From: Planctomycetota bacterium
GTDB taxonomy: Bacteria > Planctomycetota > Planctomycetia > Planctomycetales > Planctomycetaceae
DNA: 64,000 bases
Direction: 5' to 3'
Assembly (NCBI GenBank): GCA_003671275.1
Contig: QWPB01000180.1
Location: 1-64,000 of the forward strand
In this document: positions 27,388 through 35,494 of the stretch, piece by piece
Numbering within the stretch: position 1 is the stretch's first letter
Layout of the letters: every line of letters begins with the position of its first letter
Position numbers and translations under genes: made by a program
The notes under the pieces: model-generated
What the model saw: the letters and a program-made list of their open reading frames with translations, nothing else
What the model was told of the DNA's origin: nothing
Database searches by the model: none

Positions 27388-30300
27388 ATGCGCGTCTCGC
27401 CCGCTCGTCTGTTCGTTGCCTTGTTGCTGTTGTCTTCCTCCGCCTTCGCCCAGGGCCTTGCCATTCCTCGGCGGCATGACCGGGCTCCGGGCCCAGCTCT
27501 GACTCCCGAGCAGGCGGTCGCGAAGATGACCGTACCCGAAGGGTTTACGGTGGAGATCGTGGCCAGCGAGCCGCAGATCATGAACCCGGTGGCGATGTGC
27601 ATCGACGAGAAAGGCCGGTTCTGGGTCACCGAATCGTTCGAGTACCCGCGCCGCGAGCCGGGGCCTGGGAAGGACCGAATCAAGGTTCTGGAGGACACCG
27701 ACCAGGACGGCAAGGTCGACAAGGTTACGATCTTTGCCGAGGGGCTGAACATCCCGTCGGGGATCAACGTGGGGCATGGCGGGGTGTGGGTGTGTAATGC
27801 GCCGGACCTGTTGTTCCTGGAGGACACGGACGGCGACCTCAAGGCCGATAAGACCTCAGTCCTGCTCACCGGCTGGGGCCGCGATGATACGCACGAGCTG
27901 CCGAACTCACTGACGTGGGGGCCGGATGGGTGGCTGTATGGCCTCAATGGGGTGTTTAATTTTTCGCAGGTGAAGTACGGCAAGGATAACCCGAATCTGG
28001 CGAAGAACCCGAACCATCCGGGGTGGCCAGTGACCTGTGCCCTGTGGCGGATCAACCCGCATACGAAAGAGTTCGACATCTTCGCCGAGGGGACCAGTAA
28101 CCCGTGGGGGATCGCGATCAACGATGAAGGGGAGTTCTTCCTCTCGGCCTGCGTGATCGACCACCTGTGGCACATCACGCAGTCGGGTTACTACATTCGC
28201 CAGGGCGGCCCCTACCCGCCGCACACATGGCCGATCGGGTCGATCGTCCAGCACAAGCACCAGAAGGCCGCGTACTGCGGGATCACGTGGTTCGACAGCG
28301 ATGCCTACCCCGAGGAGTACCGCAAGGTGTTCTACATGGGGAACATCCACGGCGGCTGCATCAACGCCGACATCACCGAGCCGCACGGCAGCACCTACAA
28401 GGGACTGCCGCATCCCGGCTTCACCCCCAAGGCCGGAGCCTGGGACGGAGAGGGCATCACAGCTGCCAAGACCGGCGATGAGAAGTCGCCGAAGCTGGCC
28501 GATCTGCTGACGGCGAACGATGCGTGGTTCATGCCGGTGGTGCAGAAGGTCGGGCCGGATGGGTGCCTGTACATCCTCGATTGGTACGACCGCTACCACT
28601 GCTATCAAGACGCCAACGCCGACCCCGCCGGGATCGAACGCGAGAAGGGGCGGCTCTATCGGCTGCGGTATAAGGAGACGCCACGGGCCCCGAAGTTCGA
28701 CCTCGCCAAGGAGACGGATGAGCAGTTGATTGAGCGGCTGGGGAGTCCGAATGTCTTCTATAGGGAGACGGCGCAGAGGGTGTTGCAAGAGCGGGGAAAT
28801 AGTGCATGGAACCAGCTACGTGAGGTCGTCGTTGCGAACGAAACGCCTGTTCAAAAGAGACGCCATTCCCTTTTTGCATTGATTGGTGCTTCCGCGCCAA
28901 CAGGTGATCACAAAGTGATTCGTTCGGGGGGCAATAGCGAGGAACCAGCGGTTCGCATATGGCTCACACGAGATATTGCTAGCCGCGATAAGGGCATTTT
29001 GCCTCCGACAGGGGAACGGTTGGAAAGAGAACTATCGCGGACACTACAAAATGAATCTGTGGGGCACAGAGACGGATGGATGGATGGACGCCACCCAAGA
29101 GCATGGCTTGTGCAAGCAATCCTCTATTCACAGATGAAATACCACCCAGTCCAGTTTACGCAATGGATGTTGGTGATTGCTTACAATCCTGACGATGGGC
29201 TCATCCCCCAAGTGAGCTGGCAGAACCTCCACCCACTCCTCGAAGACCACACTGACGATTTTCTAATGGTCTTGGAAAAGGGCAAATTCTTGCGGCATGG
29301 ATCGATTGCCCGACTGATGCCACGTTTCGCGGCCCGCATTCTGGCTCGCAAGCAGTTCAACGCTGATGAGATCGCCAAGCTGTTGACGCTGCTCGTCGAG
29401 CAGGACAACGACGACTGTCGCGAGGCGGCGCGGTCGCTGCTCTACGCGATTGCGGACAGCAGCCAGACCGGCAGCTTCGACGCTCCCAAGCGGGAGGCGC
29501 TGAGCGCTGCTCTCGCCCCGACGTTCGCAGCCATCAGCGCTGCCGGGGAGAAGCACGCGCTGTACGTCCCGGCGACTCAATTGTCGGCGACTTGGGGCGA
29601 TGCGAAGGCGATCGCCGCAGTCGAGAAGATGCTGGCCGAGACCAAGGATGAGGCCCACAAGCTCGGCTGCCTGGAGGCCCTCATCGGCGGTGGAGCAGCT
29701 TCAGCCCTCCCCTCCGCTGAGAAGCTGCTCGATGGGTCGCCGGTGCCGACGCAGGAGCAAGTCCTCGCGTTACTCGGCCGGATGAACGCCCCGCAGATCG
29801 CCCCGGCGGTGTTGAGTCGCTACGCGAAGTTCGACCCCGGCCTGCAACCGAAGGCCCTCGAACTCCTCACCACGCGGGTCGAGTGGTCGGCTCCGCTGCT
29901 GGCTGCCATCGAGGCGAAGACGATCTCGAAGGATGCCCTGAACCTGAACCAGCTGCGGCGCATGGCGAGCTTCAAGGACGAGGCGTTCGCGAAGCAGTTC
30001 AAGGCGATCTATGGCACGATCCGCGAGGGCCGCAACCCCGACCGAGAAGGGGTGATGAACTTCACCAAAGACTTCTTGCGAGGCACCCCCGGCGACGCCG
30101 AACGCGGGATCGCGGTCTACAAGAAGGTCTGTGCCCAGTGCCACAAGCTGTACGGCGAAGGGGCCGAAGTCGGTCCCGACCTGACCGGCAGCGGTCGCAA
30201 CAACTGGGATCAGCTGCTGACCAACGTCCTCGACCCGAGCCTGGTCATCGGCGGCAGCTACCAGGCCCGCATTCTGCAGACGACCGATGGCCGCGTCCTG

Positions 30301-30546
30301 ACCGGACTGGCTGTGGAAGACAACGACCAGCGCGTAGTCCTGAAGGTCCAGGGCGGCAAGCTGGAGACGATCCCCCGCGACCAGATCGAGGTCTACAAGG
30401 TCAGCGAAGTCTCGATGATGCCAGAACAGCTCGAAAAGCAGATCACGCCGCAGGAGCTCGCCGACCTGTTCAGCTACCTGGCCCTCGACAAGCAGCCGAG
30501 TGATCCGACTGCGAAGTACCTGCCGGGATATCCGAGACAGAAGTGA
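27388..30546 (+). CDS. PVC-type heme-binding CxxCH protein (membrane-bound dehydrogenase-like, HEAT, cytochrome c)
   Basis: 1052 residues, signal peptide MRVSPARLFVALLLLSSSAF. The N-terminal ~420 residues form a beta-propeller-like domain of the PVC glucose/sorbosone-dehydrogenase-like type (PEGFTVEIVASEPQIMNPVA, ITEST-like WVTESFEYPRRE, LEDTDQDGKVDKVTIFAEG, GPDGCLYILDWYDRYH). HEAT-like helical repeats follow (about 440-890). The C-terminal cytochrome c domain has CAQCH at 915-919 and EVGPDLTG. These proteins are usual beside DUF1501 or sulfatase genes in planctomycetes, with function uncertain, possibly secreted oxidoreductases. The ATG at 27388 is preferred; an in-frame GTG at 27379 gives a poorer spacing. 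A segment near 28785-29180 has markedly lower GC than the rest. Confidence 0.9.
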   Translation: MRVSPARLFVALLLLSSSAFAQGLAIPRRHDRAPGPALTPEQAVAKMTVPEGFTVEIVASEPQIMNPVAMCIDEKGRFWVTESFEYPRREPGPGKDRIKVLEDTDQDGKVDKVTIFAEGLNIPSGINVGHGGVWVCNAPDLLFLEDTDGDLKADKTSVLLTGWGRDDTHELPNSLTWGPDGWLYGLNGVFNFSQVKYGKDNPNLAKNPNHPGWPVTCALWRINPHTKEFDIFAEGTSNPWGIAINDEGEFFLSACVIDHLWHITQSGYYIRQGGPYPPHTWPIGSIVQHKHQKAAYCGITWFDSDAYPEEYRKVFYMGNIHGGCINADITEPHGSTYKGLPHPGFTPKAGAWDGEGITAAKTGDEKSPKLADLLTANDAWFMPVVQKVGPDGCLYILDWYDRYHCYQDANADPAGIEREKGRLYRLRYKETPRAPKFDLAKETDEQLIERLGSPNVFYRETAQRVLQERGNSAWNQLREVVVANETPVQKRRHSLFALIGASAPTGDHKVIRSGGNSEEPAVRIWLTRDIASRDKGILPPTGERLERELSRTLQNESVGHRDGWMDGRHPRAWLVQAILYSQMKYHPVQFTQWMLVIAYNPDDGLIPQVSWQNLHPLLEDHTDDFLMVLEKGKFLRHGSIARLMPRFAARILARKQFNADEIAKLLTLLVEQDNDDCREAARSLLYAIADSSQTGSFDAPKREALSAALAPTFAAISAAGEKHALYVPATQLSATWGDAKAIAAVEKMLAETKDEAHKLGCLEALIGGGAASALPSAEKLLDGSPVPTQEQVLALLGRMNAPQIAPAVLSRYAKFDPGLQPKALELLTTRVEWSAPLLAAIEAKTISKDALNLNQLRRMASFKDEAFAKQFKAIYGTIREGRNPDREGVMNFTKDFLRGTPGDAERGIAVYKKVCAQCHKLYGEGAEVGPDLTGSGRNNWDQLLTNVLDPSLVIGGSYQARILQTTDGRVLTGLAVEDNDQRVVLKVQGGKLETIPRDQIEVYKVSEVSMMPEQLEKQITPQELADLFSYLALDKQPSDPTAKYLPGYPRQK

Positions 30547-30568
30547 TGAGCAAGGGAAAGAAATGGGG

Positions 30569-30661
30569 AACACTAATCTTCACTGATAACCACTAATCCG
30601 GAAGAAGCAGGTTCTGGTCTGCCTGGCTCCGGATTAGTGTTGATTAGCGGTGATTAGTGTT
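30569..30661. repeat. Long imperfect inverted repeat (ACTAATC type)
   Basis: The left arm 30569-30602 and right arm 30628-30661 (34 bases each) are complementary apart from a block of mismatches in the middle. Ten bases at the outer end (AACACTAATC) and twelve at the inner end (CACTAATCCGGA) pair perfectly. The loop is 25 bases. The unit CACTAATC/GATTAGTG is reused within each arm. It is 23 bases after the cytochrome stop and may end that transcript; it looks like a dispersed repeat type. Confidence 0.75.
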
Positions 30662-30795
30662 CCAATCCCGTCCTCCTTGCCCAATCCTAATCTCCATTGA
30701 ATACCACTACTCTCGAACGGACCTGAACGTGCCCCGCCTGGAATTGATCTGCGATGATCAGGTTTCCCGGCATCTTTTTACGAACCACGCCCCGC

Positions 30796-31749
30796 TCACC
30801 CGCGCGGGTCGAGCAGGATCTTAATATGCGTTCCATGGGTCGCCGCCTGAAAGGCCTCAGCCCCCAGGGACAGTGGGAAACGACCTGTAATGAGTGGTTC
30901 GACGTGGATCAACCGGTCTTGTAAGGCCGCAATCGCGGGAGGAAACGGACCGCAACGGGAACCGATCAGCGTGATCTCATCGATGACCAGGGGAGCCAGA
31001 TGGGGGCCCTGTGGATCGGCGACCGTGGTCTTGAGAACAATCGTCCCGCGCGGCCGCACTAGCTGGCAGGCGAGCGGTAATCCGGTCACCGAACCTGTGA
31101 CATCCACTACTAGATCCGCTTCTTGACGAACTAGTCCCTCGAAGATCAGTTGGGTTGCGATCCCCAAGGCCGCGATCCGTTCGAGCTTGCGACGATGCTT
31201 GCCCCAGACAGTGACCTGGCATCCCTGTTGAACCAAGACCTGGGCACAAAGATTCCCGAGACGCCCATCGCCTAGGACAATCGACCGTGGGAACCGTCGC
31301 AGATCCAATTGGGCCGCAATCTGAAAGGCCGCAGCCAACGGTTCGACGAAGACCGCAGATTCGTCCGACACGGTATCGGGAATTGGATGCAGGTTTTGTT
31401 CTGGGAGCCATAGTGTGTCGGCAAACGCACCATCATGATTCAGAATCCCCAGCACCGTCCGATGCGGACAGTGCGTCGGGGCTCCGCTTCGACACGTCTG
31501 GCACTGATGGCAACTGCAATTAATCTCACCGACAACCCGCTGCCCCGCGTATCGACCTTCGCGGGCGATCCCGACAAATTCATGGCCAAGTATTCCCTGG
31601 AATCCCATGTATCCTTTCACGAGTTGCAGATCGGTCTCGCAAATCCCCGCCAACCGAACGTCCACCGGGATGGTCCCCACTGCGGGAGTGCGTCCCGCAT
31701 AGTTGGACTGGTAATTCAGTTGACCATGGTGCAAGGTGAGTGCGTGCAT
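30796..31749 (-). CDS. Zinc-dependent medium-chain dehydrogenase (alcohol dehydrogenase-like)
   Basis: 317 residues, cytoplasmic, zinc-type MDR superfamily. Catalytic zinc ligands: Cys37 in AGICETDLQL and the GHE pair H55/E56 in ILGHEFVG. A structural zinc lobe carries Cys80, 83, 86 and 94 (CHQCQTCRSGAPTHC). The cofactor domain reads IVLGDGRLGNLCAQVLV (GxGxxG-like) and DLVVDVTGS. Length is slightly short for the family (about 340-350). A substrate is not assignable; relatives include sorbitol/threonine and sugar dehydrogenases. Start ATG at 31749. Confidence 0.85.
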   Translation of the reverse strand: MHALTLHHGQLNYQSNYAGRTPAVGTIPVDVRLAGICETDLQLVKGYMGFQGILGHEFVGIAREGRYAGQRVVGEINCSCHQCQTCRSGAPTHCPHRTVLGILNHDGAFADTLWLPEQNLHPIPDTVSDESAVFVEPLAAAFQIAAQLDLRRFPRSIVLGDGRLGNLCAQVLVQQGCQVTVWGKHRRKLERIAALGIATQLIFEGLVRQEADLVVDVTGSVTGLPLACQLVRPRGTIVLKTTVADPQGPHLAPLVIDEITLIGSRCGPFPPAIAALQDRLIHVEPLITGRFPLSLGAEAFQAATHGTHIKILLDPRG

Positions 31750-32175
31750 AAAACTGAGTATGCAATTGAATCTGTTCCGAGAAAAGCGTCACGCAACTTC
31801 TCGGGAGTGTGCCTGATAACTGGCGGCGATGCATTCCGAGACACTTTCTTCCAGGATCGGGATTCACTTTCATTGGGCAGACAAGCACCGGTGTGGAATC
31901 AGTCACAGCTGGCCAGAATGTTCTTCTGGGAAGTTTGTGCGGTGGGGAGGGCGAAGCCACCGCTGAGTTGCGACTCCTTGAAAACCGGGCTCCCGCGCAT
32001 GCGGCTCGGCAGGAGCCACGCCCTCCCGATACGGCAGATTCACAATCTGGCCAGCCGTGTGGAATCAGACCGCTCCAATTGACCCTCGACGAAGCCGGTG
32101 AGTAGACTCGATTTTCTCACCAGTGACTTCCATCGATCCTGCCTGGAAGTTACGCCCACGCCCCAAGGTGTTCCC
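31750..32175. other. Intergenic region with degenerate REP-like arms
   Basis: About 430 bases between divergent genes, no credible gene. GGGGAGGGCGAAGCC (31951-31965) and GGCTCGGCAGGAGCCACGCC (32002-32021, continuing CTCCC) look like two ends of a larger palindromic repeat with a decayed centre. GTGTGGAATCAG occurs twice in direct orientation (near 31891 and 32059). Promoters for both neighbours should lie here, but no clear boxes were found. Confidence 0.4.
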
Positions 32176-34470
32176 ATGCCTGTCACCCGGCTGACTGTTG
32201 TTGTATTGCGGTGGATTACGGCGCTGAATTTCGCAGTCGTCGGCCTGGGGCTGGGCGCGCCGATTTCACAACTGGACGCGGAAGATCAGACCGGCGAACA
32301 GATCTACAAGGAACGCTGTACCGTCTGCCATGGTCCGAATGGGGCGGGCAGCTCCGAGGCCCCTTCTCCACTACAGGGAGACCGGTCCGTGAAGGAGCTG
32401 ACCAAGTTTATCCATGACACGATGCCCAAGGATGAGCCGGAATTGTGCGTGGGGGCCGACGCGGAAAAAGTGGCCGCCTACATTCATGAAACGTTCTACT
32501 CTCCGCTGGCGCAGGAACGGGAACGTCCCGCTCGTATAGAGTTCTCGCGATTGACTGTAAGGCAGTACGAAGAGGCCATCGCGGATCTCATTTCCAGCTT
32601 CTCGGGTGCGGCGGAATGGAGTACCGAACAGGGCCTCAAGGCGGAGTACTTCAAAGAGAAGCGGATGCGAAAAGAGGATCGCCTGATCGAGCGGATCGAT
32701 CCCCGCATCGATTTCTCATTTGGCGAGAATCCCCCGGGCGAAGGGATCAACAAGGAGGAGTTTTCCATCCAGTGGCACGGCTCGCTCCGGGTACCCGAAA
32801 CGGGGATGTATGACCTGATGATCGAGACGGAGAATGCCGCCAAACTGTTTCTGAACGATCAAGACCTGGTCGATGCCATGGTCCGATCCGGCGATCAGAA
32901 GGAGTATGTGGGTTCCACGCGACTGCTGGGGGGGCGACGGTACGAATTGCGGTTGGAGTTCAAGAAATCGAAGGAAAAAACGGCATCCCTCCGCCTGAAG
33001 TGGAGACCGCCGCACCGCGTGTGGCAGGTCATCCCCGAACAGTACCTCTCCCCGCAGGGGACTCCGCGGACACTGGTGGTGACCACACCATTTCCTCCGG
33101 ACGATCGCAGCCGGGGCTTCGAACGGGGGAATGCTATCAGCCCGGAATGGAATGAGGCCACCACCCTTGCGGCACTGGAGGTAGCCAACGCGCTGACCGA
33201 CCGAATCGACGAGATTGCTCGCACCAAGGCCGATGACCCAGAACGCGTTGCCAAGCTCAAAAAGTTCTGCAGCCAGTTTGCAACCCGAGCCTTTCGCCGG
33301 CCACTCACCGAAGAGGACCAGCGGTTTTACGTGGATCACCACTTCGAGACGGCTTCCATCCCGGATACCGCCGCCCGGCGATCATTGACCCTGGTGTTGA
33401 AGTCGCCCCGTTTTCTCTACCGTGAGCTGAACGTGGGAGAGTTCGACGACCTGGATGTTGCCAGCTGGTTGTCGTTCACATTGTGGGACTCCATTCCCGA
33501 TCAGCCACTGCTGGATGCCGCTCAGCGAGGACAGCTGAAAACGCGAGAGCAGATTCAGCAACAGGCCCAGCGGATGGTGAGGTCGCCGCGTTGTCGGGCC
33601 AAACTGCACGACTTTGGTCGCCACTGGTTACGACTGGATCATCATCCCGAATTGACCAAGGACCCGGTAGCGTTTCCCGAGTTCACCGTCGAGGTGGTAA
33701 CCGATCTGCGGACATCGCTCGACCTGACACTGGATGAATTCATCGAGAGAGAGGCTCCCGATGTCCGCGAGCTGTTTGCTGGGCAAGAACTGTTGCTCAA
33801 TGGCCGACTCGCGAAGATCTATGGTGTCGATCTGCCGGTGGAATCCGCTTTTCAGAAGGTCACCGTCACCGACCGGCGAGGCGTGCTGTCACATCCGCTC
33901 ATCCTGGCCTGTCTGGCCTACGACAAGGCCACCTCACCGATCCATCGGGGCGTGTTTGTCTCCCGCAGCCTGCTGGGACGACAGTTGAAGACACCGCCGG
34001 TAGCCGTGGCTCCGCTGGCTCCGGATCTGCATGCCGACCTGACCACACGAGAGCGGGTGGAGCTGCAAACCAGCCCGCCGGTCTGCCAGACCTGTCACAC
34101 CCTGATTAACCCGCTGGGGTATACATTGGAAGGGTATGACGCGATGGGTCGCGTACGGACGACCGAACAGGGCCGCCCGATTAATTCCTCGGGGGCGTAT
34201 ATCGACCGCGCGGGAACCGAGTTCTCGTTCTCGGGCTCGCAGGAACTGGCGGCATTTCTGGTCAACAGCCCCGAGAGCCATGAGAGCTTTGTGACCCAGC
34301 TGTTTCATCATCTGGCGAAACAGCCAGTCCGCGCCTTGGGCAATGACTTTCTGGGAGGGCGTGTGCAGGCGTATCGCGAGGCCGGGTATGACCTGCGAAA
34401 GCTGACCGTGGACCTCGCCACCGAATCGGCCCTCCGCCTGCGAGAGGCTCCGGGCTCCGCTCAGCCTTAA
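32176..34470 (+). CDS. DUF1592-type cytochrome protein with PA14 domain
   Basis: 764 residues, secreted. A signal-peptide-like start (MPVTRLTVVVLRWITALNFA) is followed by a cytochrome c domain with CTVCH at 48-52, then DUF1587-like EFSRLTVRQYEEAIADL. A PA14 domain spans about 153-292 (GLKAEYF, then FSIQWHGSLRVPETGMYDLM, EQYLSP). The rest is DUF1595 (FATRAFRRPLTEED), DUF1592 (LTLVLKSPRFLYRE), DUF1588 (SHPLILACLAYDKATSPIHR and CQTCHTLINPLGYTLEGYDA) and DUF1585 (FVTQLFHHLAKQPVRALG). PA14 suggests carbohydrate binding. This architecture is common in planctomycetes, with no defined reaction. ATG at 32176 with AAGG 7 bases upstream. Confidence 0.88.
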   Translation: MPVTRLTVVVLRWITALNFAVVGLGLGAPISQLDAEDQTGEQIYKERCTVCHGPNGAGSSEAPSPLQGDRSVKELTKFIHDTMPKDEPELCVGADAEKVAAYIHETFYSPLAQERERPARIEFSRLTVRQYEEAIADLISSFSGAAEWSTEQGLKAEYFKEKRMRKEDRLIERIDPRIDFSFGENPPGEGINKEEFSIQWHGSLRVPETGMYDLMIETENAAKLFLNDQDLVDAMVRSGDQKEYVGSTRLLGGRRYELRLEFKKSKEKTASLRLKWRPPHRVWQVIPEQYLSPQGTPRTLVVTTPFPPDDRSRGFERGNAISPEWNEATTLAALEVANALTDRIDEIARTKADDPERVAKLKKFCSQFATRAFRRPLTEEDQRFYVDHHFETASIPDTAARRSLTLVLKSPRFLYRELNVGEFDDLDVASWLSFTLWDSIPDQPLLDAAQRGQLKTREQIQQQAQRMVRSPRCRAKLHDFGRHWLRLDHHPELTKDPVAFPEFTVEVVTDLRTSLDLTLDEFIEREAPDVRELFAGQELLLNGRLAKIYGVDLPVESAFQKVTVTDRRGVLSHPLILACLAYDKATSPIHRGVFVSRSLLGRQLKTPPVAVAPLAPDLHADLTTRERVELQTSPPVCQTCHTLINPLGYTLEGYDAMGRVRTTEQGRPINSSGAYIDRAGTEFSFSGSQELAAFLVNSPESHESFVTQLFHHLAKQPVRALGNDFLGGRVQAYREAGYDLRKLTVDLATESALRLREAPGSAQP

Positions 34471-34484
34471 TACAACCCAGGATG

Positions 34485-35441
34485 TCAGATCACGCGGCAT
34501 GCGAGCGACCGCTGCTGCACGTACTCTTCCAGTTCGATTCGGCGGAAGACGCTTGTCGTGGCTCCGGCGGCTCGCACGCAACTGGCCCCCATGGCGGCTC
34601 CATAGGCGAGGCAGCGATGGGCATCGGCTCCCTGCAGAAAACCGTACAGGTAACCCGCGACAAAAGCATCGCCCCCCCCGGTGCCATCGACCACTTGTTC
34701 GACCGGGAACGCTGCCGCATCCAGCATTTCGCGTCCGTCAAAATGAATCGACCCGTGGGCCCCGCGGGTGACAATCACAGTCCGCGCTCCCAGGGCGGCA
34801 AACTGCCGGGCCTGCGATTCAGGAGAATCGATTCCCAGGATCAATCGGCCTTCATCCAGGTTGGGCAAGAATAGATCCGTCACGGGCAGCACTTCTTCCA
34901 GCATCGCCCGCACGGGAGCCGGGTCGCCAATCACCACATCGAGGACGGTCAACACGCCCAGTTCGCGTGCCAATTCAAAGGCCCGCCGAATATGACTGGC
35001 CGACAGGGCGGGGTTCAGGGCAAATCCCCCCACACACAGCACCCGAGTCTGCGATAGAACTTCACGGGTGAGTGACTCACCGGTGAATTCGGCATTCGCT
35101 CCGACGGCGTGAATAAATCGGCGATCTTCACCCATCACATTGACGATCAGCGTTGCGGCGGTCTGTGCCGTGGCCGTCGTCAGCAGCTGATCACAACAGA
35201 CCCCGTCGGCTGCCAGCTGTTCACGGGCGAACTGTCCCAGGCTGTCATTACCGACGAGTCCACACACCCCCACCCGCAATTCCAACTTTGCCAGATCGAC
35301 GGCGGTGTTGGCCGCACATCCGCCAATGGCCATCTCGATCCGAGGCGTCTTGACCAGCGATCCCGAGGGCGGCATGACCTCGATCGGAGCCCCGACGAAG
35401 TCCACCACCATCAGACCAGCACAAAGAACGTCGAGCGGCAT
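34485..35441 (-). CDS. PfkB-family carbohydrate kinase
   Basis: 318 residues, cytoplasmic; transfers phosphate from ATP to a sugar or nucleoside. Ribokinase-fold motifs: N-terminal LDVLCAGLMVVDF, the substrate lid MAIGGCAANTAVDLAKL, GVCGLVGNDSLGQ, and the catalytic signature DGTGGGDAFVAGYLYGF, where the Asp base is present and the anion-hole segment is GTGGGD instead of the more common TxGAGD. An ADP-type or adenosine/ribose specificity cannot be called. It is convergent with the DUF1592-type gene (14 bases between stops). Start ATG at 35441. Confidence 0.88.
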   Translation of the reverse strand: MPLDVLCAGLMVVDFVGAPIEVMPPSGSLVKTPRIEMAIGGCAANTAVDLAKLELRVGVCGLVGNDSLGQFAREQLAADGVCCDQLLTTATAQTAATLIVNVMGEDRRFIHAVGANAEFTGESLTREVLSQTRVLCVGGFALNPALSASHIRRAFELARELGVLTVLDVVIGDPAPVRAMLEEVLPVTDLFLPNLDEGRLILGIDSPESQARQFAALGARTVIVTRGAHGSIHFDGREMLDAAAFPVEQVVDGTGGGDAFVAGYLYGFLQGADAHRCLAYGAAMGASCVRAAGATTSVFRRIELEEYVQQRSLACRVI

Positions 35442-35494
35442 GGCATTGTTGCGGAGAGAGGTGAGCGTCTGTCAGCGAATCGCAATCAGGGGCC

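Noticed and set aside
31435-32082. 215-codon plus-strand frame opposite the zinc dehydrogenase
   Set aside because: Half lies antisense to a clear gene; the rest is a repeat-bearing intergenic region.
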